Shown: one piece after another, positions 42,421-51,032 of the stretch
How positions within the stretch are numbered: position 1 is the stretch's first letter
How the letters are laid out: each line of letters begins with the position of its first letter
NCBI GenBank assembly: GCA_964623815.1
Contig: CAZUVR010000006.1
Coordinates: forward strand, 57,451 to 121,450
Length of the DNA: 64,000 nt
Source of the DNA: Chroococcopsis sp964623815
GTDB lineage: Bacteria > Cyanobacteriota > Cyanobacteriia > Cyanobacteriales > Microcystaceae
Direction of reading: 5' to 3'
Made by a program: the position numbers and the translations under genes
The notes under the pieces: model-generated
The model's database searches: none
The model's input: the letters and a program-made list of their open reading frames with translations, nothing else
What the model was told of the DNA's origin: nothing

Positions 42421-43220
42421 TATTAAAACTAATGTGTAATTTATAGAAATTGCCATAAAATGCGGTTTATTTGGGCTTAAGACTAGAAAATGCAAGATAA
42501 ACAAAGATAAAGAAATTCAGAGAAAGATAGTACTGTCAAAAATAGATATTATTGCCATAAACCACCATTAATCATAAAAATTTAAAATCGACCTTTAGAT
42601 ATTAGAACCATCTTCTAGTTTTTAGTTATTTCTTACTGAAGAGTTCGTTGACTAGTAATCGATTTTTTTTCTTTTTGTGATCCAGTTATTAACATTTTTT
42701 GAGTATTCTCCTAAAATGTAATCTACGATAACATTTTCTTTATTCGTGATACATAATTTATCGTCTCATTTCAAAAGATATGAACTTTTACCTCAACCTA
42801 TTTCTCCATATTTTACCAGGAGAAATTACTGATCTTGTTGTCTGTACACATCTAGGAATAGCCATAGTTTTTAGTAAAATCACTAAAAATAATCATGGTT
42901 AAGCAAACTGGTCAATATATTTAAGTGATCGTTAAACCCGTAAAAACACGTAAATATGTTACCTATGTAAATTCAACATTTAGTCATTCTCTCTGAACTC
43001 ATTCATCTAGCACCTAGGAATAATAGATTTAACCAAGAACGAAAGTAATTAAGAAATTCAGTGAGCCAGCTCACTAACTCCTCTAAATCAAAAATTACTC
43101 GATAGTTAGGGAGGGCTATCTTCGCCTGTCCATAATAGAACCTTGATTTCTTTTATTTTCTGGGTTATTTCACCCCGGTAAAAAACTTTATTGAGAATAC
43201 TCACGAATCCTGCAAAACAT
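42421..43220. other. 800-bp AT-rich region upstream of the beta-helix protein
   Basis: No gene found on either strand. It is AT-rich, with oligo-T and oligo-A runs and stop-dense frames. It separates the decayed region from the large surface protein and presumably holds its promoter near the right end. Confidence 0.35.
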
Positions 43221-46200
43221 ATGCCCGCTAAAAATTTACAAACTTATAGCCCTATTGATAATCTATTATTAGGGTCTACCAATGATAGTGTTACTCAGCT
43301 AAATAATTCTTCGTATGATATTTTTCCACGTAAAATACGAAAAATTTCAAGTACGACACTAACAACAGCTACTTTGACCAATACTACAGGAACTATTGTA
43401 GTTAAAGGTGTTAATGATAAACCGGTTGCTAATACTGATAGTTATGCCACTCAAAACAGAGCAGTTACTTTAGCAAGTGTCACCGCTGCCATTAACTCGC
43501 CTGAAACCATTTTTGCCCCGACAGCAACACCGAGTAAAGTGGCTACCGATGGAACGGGTAGTGCGGGTGATTACGAACTAGGCATGGAATTTTCCACTGC
43601 CCAAGCTGGACAAATTCAAGCACTTCGCTACTACAAAGCCCCTGGAGAAACAGGAAGCCACATCGGGCGTATCTGGTCAAGTACCGGGCAGTTGTTGGCG
43701 AGTGTCACCTTCAGTAATGAAACCGCATCGGGTTGGCAACAACAGTCATTGAGTACACCCTTGACTCTTGCAGCTAATACCCGCTACGTCGCATCTGTTA
43801 ATACTAATACCTATTATGGCATTGCCCAAAATGCTTTAGCAACCCCGATTACCCAAGGAGATTTGACCGCTTGGAAGGGCGTCTTTAACGAAGTACCTGG
43901 AGCGAGGCCTACGCAAACCTTTCAAAATAGCCATTACTTTCGGGATATTGTTTTTGTCCCTAGCGTACCCCCCATCACAGGAAATCTCGGAACCTTGGTG
44001 AGTTTGACTCCGGTCACCTTGAGTCTTAATGAGGGCAATAGTGGCACGACGGCTTTTAATTTTACGGTGAGCCTCAGTGGAGCGAGTAGTCAGACGGTTA
44101 CCGTTCCCTACACGGTCAATAATGGCACGGCTCTGGCGGGTTCCGACTATATCGATAACGATGGCAACTTAACTTTTAATGCGGGGGAAACCACCAAGAC
44201 CATTACGGTGCAGGTCAATGGGGATACGGTACCAGAAGGCAATGAGACTTTTATCGTTAATCTGGGAAGTCCTACCAATGCTAATCTCGGTTCTACCACC
44301 TCCACAACGGCTACCATCCTCAATGAGGATACGTTGACCGGAGTAGGGAGCAACACTGAAAGCGTTTTTGCCCCGACGACAACACCAACTAAAGTGGCTA
44401 CCGATGGAACGGGTAGTGCGGGTGATTACGAACTAGGCATGGAATTTTCCACTGCCCAAGCTGGACAAATTCAAGCACTTCGCTACTACAAAGCCCCTGG
44501 AGAAACAGGAAGCCACATCGGGCGTATCTGGTCAAGTACCGGGCAGTTGTTGGCCAGTGTCACCTTCAGTAATGAAACCGCTTCGGGTTGGCAACAGCAG
44601 TCATTGAGTACACCCTTGACTCTTGCCGCTAATACCCGCTACGTTGTATCTGTTAATACTAATGTCTATTATGGCATTGCCCAAAACGCTTTAGCGACCC
44701 CGATTAGCCAAGGAAATTTGACCGCTTGGAAAGGAGTATTTAACGAAGTACCTGGAGCGCGGCCTACTCAAACTTTTCAAAATAGCCATTACTTTCGGGA
44801 TATTGTTTTTGTCCCTAGCCTACCTCCCATCACAGGAAATCCTGGAACTCTAGCTTTCAGTGCAGCCACCTTCAGGGTCAACGAAGACGGTACCCCTGTT
44901 GCCGTAGTGACGGTTACTCGCACCGGCGGTAGTGTGGGCGTTGTAGGAGCAACGGTTACCCCGAGCAATGGGACGGCCACTGCTCCTGCAGATTATAGCA
45001 GTAGCCCAATAGCCGTGAGTTTTGCCGATGGAGACATGACACCTAAAACGGTTATTGTTCCTATTGTTAATGACACTTCCGTTGAAGCGGCTGAAACGAT
45101 TAATCTGAGTTTAGGGAGTCCTACTGGTGGGGCAATTTTGGGTACGCAGAGAACAGCCGTGCTGACCATCGTTGATAATGACTCTTTACCAACGGTCAGC
45201 GTGAGTCCAAGCACCTTGAGTCTTAATGAGGGCAATAGTGGGACGACGGCTTTTAATTTTACGGTGAGCCTCAGTGGAGCGAGTAGTCAGACGGTTACTG
45301 TTCCCTACACGGTCAATAATGGCACGGCTCTTGCGGGTTCCGACTATATCGATAACGATGGCGGCTTAACTTTTAATCCGGGCGAAACCAGTAAAAAGAT
45401 TACGGTGCAGGTCAACGGGGATACGGTAACGGAAGGCAATGAGACTTTTAGCGTCAATCTCGGAAGTCCTACCAATGCTAATCTCGGTTCTACCTCCTCC
45501 GCAACGGCTACTATCCTCAATGAGGATAATTTATCTAATGGATCGTGGGGCAATAATACGTTGGAATTTACCGGGCCATTTCCGAGCTGGGTCAATCTCA
45601 AGACTGTATACGGTGCTCTTGGTAACGGCAGTGCAGATGATACCCAAGCAATACAGCGAGCGCTTAACGATCTTGCAGCTACGGGCAAGCCGAGTGTGCT
45701 CTATATACCAGGGGGAACTTACAAGATCACCCAACCCCTTAATTTATTCAAAGCCCGGAATGTGGCGATCGTCGGTGAATCTCCTGACCTCGTCACCTTA
45801 CGCTGGGCAGGATCTGCAGGTGGAACGATGCTTAATTTTGAAAATACCGCCTACAGCAGACTGCAAAGAATAACCTTTGACGGTGCCAACATAGCGGGAG
45901 ATGGGTTATGGCTTAAGTGGAACGGACAGGGCGAGAACTTTCCAACGACTTTTGATATTTCCGATAACGTATTCAAGAATCTGAAAGTTGGGGTTCGTGG
46001 TGGAGACATGAACGGTAGCTATCAGAATACCGCAGCTGAGGTTTCTATACAACGCACCAAGTTTCTAGGAAATACAGAGGCCGGCATTGTTCTGGATGAC
46101 TACAACACGATCGATTGGTGGGTTCGCGACTCACGTTTTGAGAACAATAGAAATGGAATCAGAAACGATTTCGGAAATTTCCAAGTATCTAACTCCGTCT

Positions 46201-47759
46201 TCAAAAATTCGACCGTTGGCGATATTTTCGCACAAAACAACGGCATTATGGGGCTTCGCAATAACTACTCCATCGGTTCGCCTTACTTCTACAAAGCAGG
46301 TGGGCCAACCGGGGCGGGGCTGACCGCGGTTATTCAGGGTAATGAAATACTGGATGTTACTGATTCGGCTATACAGATTCCCAATGCCGGTCCTGTGACC
46401 CTGTTCGATAATACGATCCGCAATAGTGCCGGTAATACAAGAGCGCCCGTTTCTTTCGGTGGGTTTTCTCCCGGTAACATCGTCTCTGTAGGTAACACCT
46501 TTAGCGTTGCTAACCCCATCCAGAACAACAGCAATAATCGTATCCTTACTTTTGACGATAGGGTTGTTAGCCCCTCTACGATCGTAGTTCCCGAACCAAG
46601 TTTACCGGCGACTCCCGCTAGAGCCTCGGCTGTGGTCATTGAAGTGACTGAAAGAACCGGAGCCGGTATACAAGCGGCCATCGATCGAGCCGCGCGAGAT
46701 TACGCTGGTCAGCGTCCGATCGTTCATCTTCCTGCAGGAGGCTATCTTGTCTCCTCGACTATTACGATTCCTGCGGGCAGTGATCTTCGACTCGTGGGCG
46801 ATGCGGGATACCAAGGTAGTGCGGGTAAGTCGTCTAGCTTATCTTGGACCGGACCGATGAATGGAACGTTGCTCGCTATAGAAGGGCCCTCTCGGGCGGT
46901 TGTTCAAGACATCTCCATCAATGGAGCTTCTCAGAGCCAGATGCCCAGAGGAATAGTTATTAAAGGAGTTGACCAACCCGACGGACGTATTTTGCTAGAT
47001 CAACCGATTACCAACGGCTTTGCTAATACGGGTGCTGCTTTGAGGGTAGAAGGGCTTGATCACACAAGCGTTGATGCCATTAACTTTAACTTAGCGGGAA
47101 ATCAAGGCATCAGTGTTATCGGGGGGCCCCTAACAGCCGCAGGGCAAGCCACTACGTCAAGTGTTAATCTCTTCGGAGGCACGGGCGGATCGTTAGGGCC
47201 GGGTCCATCCTTTAATGTCGATCGAGGTGGACGACTCTTAGTGCGCGATTACTGGTACGAAAACGGTGGCGCAAATAAAGTTCCCTCCGTCAATCTGACC
47301 GGTTCCGGTACTTTGACACTGGATAATTTGTACTTAGCGTTTCAAGGAGCTGCTTCTGGAAGTTTGAGTACGATCGATAATTTTAGTGGGCAAGCTACTT
47401 TCAATGGTGTCAACTTTGTGGGAACCTCTCTTGATGTCAGAGGTAACAATCCAGACGCGGATCTGTTAGTTTTAGGCTCATCGTTTGTTCCCCGGAATGG
47501 AGCCTCTTCTACCTTTTCTAACTCCACCACTGCAGGACAGATTTCATTTCTTCAAAATGCACGTGATACTAGCAGTGGATTAACCCAGTATGCTAATCAG
47601 GGCATAACTGATACGTCTTGGCTACGTTCGATGCTTACGCCGTTACGGCAAGAGACAATAATGGATCGTTCCCTTGGCGTACCCTCGAGCGCAACTGATC
47701 TGATGCTGATGCGTATAGGCATGGAAAATGTGACCGATGGGTTCATTATTACGAATTAA
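43221..47759 (+). CDS. Large modular surface protein: DUF4082, Calx-beta and pectate-lyase-like beta-helix modules
   Basis: 1,512 residues from ATG 43221; a TTG 30 bp earlier is less likely. The N-terminus holds a cut-down VCBS/Tandem-95-like stretch ('GVNDKPVANTDSYAT'). Then come DUF4082 (about 93-254), Calx-beta (about 258-370), DUF4082 (about 378-540) and two Calx-beta (about 541-771). A pectate-lyase-3-like beta-helix follows ('GALGNGSADDTQAIQRALND', about 786-1106), then a second beta-helix (about 1140-1490). There is no signal peptide, sortase motif or RTX repeat I can see, so export is unexplained. A role in glycan binding or cleavage at the cell surface is inferred. Confidence 0.82.
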   Translation: MPAKNLQTYSPIDNLLLGSTNDSVTQLNNSSYDIFPRKIRKISSTTLTTATLTNTTGTIVVKGVNDKPVANTDSYATQNRAVTLASVTAAINSPETIFAPTATPSKVATDGTGSAGDYELGMEFSTAQAGQIQALRYYKAPGETGSHIGRIWSSTGQLLASVTFSNETASGWQQQSLSTPLTLAANTRYVASVNTNTYYGIAQNALATPITQGDLTAWKGVFNEVPGARPTQTFQNSHYFRDIVFVPSVPPITGNLGTLVSLTPVTLSLNEGNSGTTAFNFTVSLSGASSQTVTVPYTVNNGTALAGSDYIDNDGNLTFNAGETTKTITVQVNGDTVPEGNETFIVNLGSPTNANLGSTTSTTATILNEDTLTGVGSNTESVFAPTTTPTKVATDGTGSAGDYELGMEFSTAQAGQIQALRYYKAPGETGSHIGRIWSSTGQLLASVTFSNETASGWQQQSLSTPLTLAANTRYVVSVNTNVYYGIAQNALATPISQGNLTAWKGVFNEVPGARPTQTFQNSHYFRDIVFVPSLPPITGNPGTLAFSAATFRVNEDGTPVAVVTVTRTGGSVGVVGATVTPSNGTATAPADYSSSPIAVSFADGDMTPKTVIVPIVNDTSVEAAETINLSLGSPTGGAILGTQRTAVLTIVDNDSLPTVSVSPSTLSLNEGNSGTTAFNFTVSLSGASSQTVTVPYTVNNGTALAGSDYIDNDGGLTFNPGETSKKITVQVNGDTVTEGNETFSVNLGSPTNANLGSTSSATATILNEDNLSNGSWGNNTLEFTGPFPSWVNLKTVYGALGNGSADDTQAIQRALNDLAATGKPSVLYIPGGTYKITQPLNLFKARNVAIVGESPDLVTLRWAGSAGGTMLNFENTAYSRLQRITFDGANIAGDGLWLKWNGQGENFPTTFDISDNVFKNLKVGVRGGDMNGSYQNTAAEVSIQRTKFLGNTEAGIVLDDYNTIDWWVRDSRFENNRNGIRNDFGNFQVSNSVFKNSTVGDIFAQNNGIMGLRNNYSIGSPYFYKAGGPTGAGLTAVIQGNEILDVTDSAIQIPNAGPVTLFDNTIRNSAGNTRAPVSFGGFSPGNIVSVGNTFSVANPIQNNSNNRILTFDDRVVSPSTIVVPEPSLPATPARASAVVIEVTERTGAGIQAAIDRAARDYAGQRPIVHLPAGGYLVSSTITIPAGSDLRLVGDAGYQGSAGKSSSLSWTGPMNGTLLAIEGPSRAVVQDISINGASQSQMPRGIVIKGVDQPDGRILLDQPITNGFANTGAALRVEGLDHTSVDAINFNLAGNQGISVIGGPLTAAGQATTSSVNLFGGTGGSLGPGPSFNVDRGGRLLVRDYWYENGGANKVPSVNLTGSGTLTLDNLYLAFQGAASGSLSTIDNFSGQATFNGVNFVGTSLDVRGNNPDADLLVLGSSFVPRNGASSTFSNSTTAGQISFLQNARDTSSGLTQYANQGITDTSWLRSMLTPLRQETIMDRSLGVPSSATDLMLMRIGMENVTDGFIITN
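43500..45535 (+). repeat. Near-identical intragenic module duplications
   Basis: The DUF4082 module at about 43500-43980 recurs at about 44355-44835, offset 855 bp, with only scattered differences. The Calx-beta module at about 44000-44328 recurs at about 45199-45527. Synonymous positions are conserved too, so the duplications are recent or homogenised by gene conversion. The middle Calx-beta (about 44850-45190) is clearly different. Confidence 0.88.
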
Positions 47760-47797
47760 CAGTTTAACGCTAGTTATCATCCAAGATAAAAATTTAT

Positions 47798-47845
47798 AAA
47801 CTAAATCACTCTGAACATTATTTGTTCAGAGTGATTTAGTTTTTG
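47798..47845. terminator. Strong bidirectional terminator
   Basis: A perfect 20-bp stem, AAACTAAATCACTCTGAACA and its complement, with a 5-nt loop, is followed by TTTTT on the plus strand; the minus strand ends AAACTAA. It lies between the convergent surface-protein and GT2 genes. The minus-strand GT2 stop codon (47836-47838) is inside the stem. Confidence 0.9.
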
Positions 47846-48612
47846 CTTTGATATATTTCTAGTTCTATCAAACGAATAGATAAGATGATCTCAGCTAGCA
47901 TACGCTCAAGGGCATAATACCAACCAGCCCAACCGTCTAAAATACCGCCTTTAAGCACGAGGCAGTAAATGAAGACAATAAAGGGGGCGAAAATTTTTTT
48001 TCTGCGGATACGATCGCCTAAAGACAGTTCATCAACAGGCGTATTCCGTATTTTTTTAGCTTCTATGATCATATAGCGATTTTGTGCCCACAGCCAACGA
48101 TCTAAGGATTTTCGATCGTCGTGATTGATATAGCCGGTAAGCATGGCGGACTTGCCATCAAGTCGTAAAAGTTGCGTGTGTCCGTCATCTATGTACAGCG
48201 CTTTATTTTTTTCAAAGAGAACTTGTCGGGGAGGAAGTATTGTGCCTCTTAGCGGTTGGCCAAAAATACAATACCTGAATCTAACGTAATACCCATTTAT
48301 CCGGCCGTCATCCGGTAACGACTCAATTTCTGATATTAATTCATCGGTAATTGTATAATCAGCGTCTAAAGATAAAACCCATTTAGAGTGGATTTTTTCT
48401 AGACCATAGTTCCACTGGATCGCATGGGTATCAAATTTTCTTTGATAGACTTGAACTTGCTGATAGGACTGTAAGATCTCAAGAGTATTATCATCGCTAT
48501 AGCTGTCAATAACTATAATGGTTTTTGCCCAGCTTAGTTTTTGAATATTACGATCGATATTGGGAGCTTCGTTGTAGGTAAGTATTAGAGGAGTTATTCG
48601 ATCGAGCAACAT
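47836..48612 (-). CDS. Glycosyltransferase family 2
   Basis: 258 residues. GT-A fold: 'TPLILTYNEAPNIDRNIQKL', 'IIVIDSYSDDNTLEIL' (nucleotide-binding Asp) and 'KWVLSLDADYTITDELI' with the DxD metal site. A C-terminal hydrophobic/amphipathic helix ('IFAPFIVFIYCLVLKG') suggests membrane association, like LPS-core GT2 enzymes (WaaE/KdtX type). It is the last gene of the minus-strand glycan cluster; donor and acceptor unknown. Confidence 0.9.
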   Translation of the reverse strand: MLLDRITPLILTYNEAPNIDRNIQKLSWAKTIIVIDSYSDDNTLEILQSYQQVQVYQRKFDTHAIQWNYGLEKIHSKWVLSLDADYTITDELISEIESLPDDGRINGYYVRFRYCIFGQPLRGTILPPRQVLFEKNKALYIDDGHTQLLRLDGKSAMLTGYINHDDRKSLDRWLWAQNRYMIIEAKKIRNTPVDELSLGDRIRRKKIFAPFIVFIYCLVLKGGILDGWAGWYYALERMLAEIILSIRLIELEIYQSKN

Positions 48613-48650
48613 AATTAAAATAAAAAGAAACCAAGAAATGGATAGATTTA

Positions 48651-49784
48651 CTAAGACATTTTCACGAGTAATTCAAAATCATCAAGATACTGCTGAGCAA
48701 TTTTACCGTAACTAAAATCCTGTACCTTTTGAGTCGCGTTATTACCTATCCTACGGGTTTTCTCCCAATTAGCGATCGCATAAATGAGAACATCTGCCAG
48801 GTTAGAAACGGCTCCGGGGCCGCGATGGTCAAAAAAGTAACCCGTCTTATCGGCTTCAATAAAGTCTTTAAAGCAAGCCAAATCTGAAACGATGGGAATC
48901 AGTCCTGAAGCCATTGCTTCGAGGGGGGCAACCGGAAACGATTCTCCCTTTTCGGCGATGGAAGGATAGCAAAATAAATCGGCGCGGCGATAGGCGTCAG
49001 CTAGTTGATTCACATCAAAAATAGGTAAGGAAAATTCTACCTGAGAATTTCCAACTTTGGATTTTAGGCTATTGAGATAATCTTCACCTCCCCCTCCTTG
49101 ATTTTCCTTAAAAGGTCCAATAATTTTTAATCTAGTTTGTGGGAATTGCTCAGAGATGAGGTTAAAGGCATCTATTAAAAGATTAAGTCCTTTCTCCGGG
49201 TGAATTCTGCCGACGTAAAGAATGGTTTTGTCTTGTGTTGGACAGCGGGGTAAAGGGGGCGGAGAAAAAACACGGGTATCAACGGGATTAGGAATGACCT
49301 TAATTCGTGAAGTGGCTGGGGGAAATTGGCTGGCGATCGCATCTCGAATTACACCGGATAATGCGACAAAGCGAGCAACTTTTGTATATAAGAAGAACTG
49401 TCCTTTGGGAAAACGGCCGACATGAGTAACAACCCGGCCAGCGTCGGCACGAAAAAATGGCGCAAAAACAGGTAACCAGAAGTCATTAATAATCAAAATA
49501 TCAGCCTGGCCGGGTAGAGATGGCAACGTCAGGAAGGAATAGGCTAGATCCTTTAATAAATCAACGATTATCGAACTACTTTGAGGAAAGCCGGCTTTCC
49601 TTAAATACCGTACCCCATCGATCACTTCCCGTTCGGGTTGGCCGGGATAAGAGCGACAATAAATAGTCACTTGATGCCCTTGATGAGCGAATTCCTCGGC
49701 TAAACCTTGCCAGATTCGGGAAGTAGAGCCGCCTTGCAAGGCGGGCACCGGAAGCCACGGGCCTGTAACGATAGAAATAATCAC
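48651..49784 (-). CDS. Glycosyltransferase family 4
   Basis: About 378 residues from the GTG at 49784, which has AAGAGGAG 12 bp before it and starts 20 bp after the preceding stop. A longer reading would run back through the neighbouring gene. GT-B landmarks: 'LQGGSTSRIWQGLAEEFAHQ', 'IKVIPNPVDTRVFSPPP', 'TILYVGRIHPEKGLNLLIDA' and 'EKGESFPVAPLEAMASGLIP' (the EX7E motif). It is a retaining glycosyltransferase with an unknown sugar. Confidence 0.88.
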   Translation of the reverse strand: MIISIVTGPWLPVPALQGGSTSRIWQGLAEEFAHQGHQVTIYCRSYPGQPEREVIDGVRYLRKAGFPQSSSIIVDLLKDLAYSFLTLPSLPGQADILIINDFWLPVFAPFFRADAGRVVTHVGRFPKGQFFLYTKVARFVALSGVIRDAIASQFPPATSRIKVIPNPVDTRVFSPPPLPRCPTQDKTILYVGRIHPEKGLNLLIDAFNLISEQFPQTRLKIIGPFKENQGGGGEDYLNSLKSKVGNSQVEFSLPIFDVNQLADAYRRADLFCYPSIAEKGESFPVAPLEAMASGLIPIVSDLACFKDFIEADKTGYFFDHRGPGAVSNLADVLIYAIANWEKTRRIGNNATQKVQDFSYGKIAQQYLDDFELLVKMS

Positions 49785-49804
49785 GACGGCGGTTGTCTCC
49801 TCTT

Positions 49805-51007
49805 TTAAAGTTGAATACAGTTGGGTGTCGTCCCACCGTAGAGAATCCAAGAGTAAACCCTGGCCATACTTTGGGCGATGACATTCCAACTATATTTAGT
49901 TTCCACTAAGTTCCTTCCATGACAGCCCATAGCAAGGCGCCGGCTATCAGACATCTCCATCCCATCAACCAAGGCATCGAGTAGTGCCTGTTCGCAATTT
50001 TCTATCCACCAACCGCATTGATAACTTGCTAAATCTTGCCAGGGAGTACCTTGAGTGGTGATCACCGGTACTTGATAGGCTAAAGATTCGGCGATCGCAA
50101 TTCCGAAATTTTCTGAGTGAGTTGGTAATACAAACAGATCGGCGTGGCCCATAGCAGCAGCCTTTTGACTGCCGGAAAGCATGCCCGTAAATGTCACTTG
50201 TGGCTGTAACTCCAAGTCTGCTATGAGTTTTTCTAGTTTACTTTGATAACCGATCAAGTCCGGCCCGGCAATAACCAGATGCCAATCAGGAAATTGAGTG
50301 GCTAGTTTTTTCCAAACCAAGATTAAATTATTTATCCCCTTTTTAGGATGGATTCTAGATAAAAATAAAAGCCATTTTTTATCTACAAGTCTAGGGAACT
50401 GTTTTGAGAGAACTTCTCGAGCGGGTAAATTATTGAGTTCAGGTAGCTTAACCCCATTGGGAATGAGGGCTACAGGTTGGCAGAAATTAAGCCTACGAAT
50501 AGATTGAACTTCCTCATCTGAGGTGGCATGAAAAGCAACTGCCCCTTGAAGATTTTTTTGCTCATACAATAACCAGGCGGGTAATTTTTTAAACCAACTA
50601 TTTTTTAAAGACCATGATTCTAGCATTCCCCGAGGTGAAATCACTAATGGCAAATTATTTTTATTAGCTGCTTGACGAGCATAAAGATTAGGAAACATCC
50701 AAAGTCCATGATTATGGATTAAATCTAGGTCAGTTGATGCTATTTCTTGTAAGGCACGGCTGGCACTTGGTTGAAATCCACGTAAGTATTGAGCTAATTT
50801 GGTAGCAGGGTAGGTGTGAACTTTGACTTTAGTAGTGGGGACTTGTTCGCCTGCGTTTTCATAATTGAGGGTAAACAAATGGGAACAAATATCGTTATCG
50901 GATAACGATTGAGCTAGGTTAGTTACGGAGTAAGCTGGCCCGCCAACAAATTCGTTTATACTAGCAACGACCTGACAAATACGGGATTTTTTGCTATTTA
51001 TTTGCAT
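49805..51007 (-). CDS. Glycosyltransferase family 4
   Basis: About 400 residues from the ATG at 51007; a double ATG at 51049 overlapping asnB is an alternative. GT-B motifs: 'ICQVVASINEFVGGPAYSVT' (N-terminal loop), 'LFLSRIHPKKGINNLILVW', 'VTFTGMLSGSQKAAAMGHAD' and 'HSENFGIAIAESLAYQVPVI' (EX7E). It sits between asnB and another GT4 in the same direction with short spacing, so it is cotranscribed. Confidence 0.88.
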   Translation of the reverse strand: MQINSKKSRICQVVASINEFVGGPAYSVTNLAQSLSDNDICSHLFTLNYENAGEQVPTTKVKVHTYPATKLAQYLRGFQPSASRALQEIASTDLDLIHNHGLWMFPNLYARQAANKNNLPLVISPRGMLESWSLKNSWFKKLPAWLLYEQKNLQGAVAFHATSDEEVQSIRRLNFCQPVALIPNGVKLPELNNLPAREVLSKQFPRLVDKKWLLFLSRIHPKKGINNLILVWKKLATQFPDWHLVIAGPDLIGYQSKLEKLIADLELQPQVTFTGMLSGSQKAAAMGHADLFVLPTHSENFGIAIAESLAYQVPVITTQGTPWQDLASYQCGWWIENCEQALLDALVDGMEMSDSRRLAMGCHGRNLVETKYSWNVIAQSMARVYSWILYGGTTPNCIQL

Positions 51008-51032
51008 AGGTAATGAATATTTATTGACTAGC

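Noticed and set aside
44147..47530. Several minus-strand ORFs in the large surface protein
   Set aside because: They are complements of its repeat modules and have no start signals.
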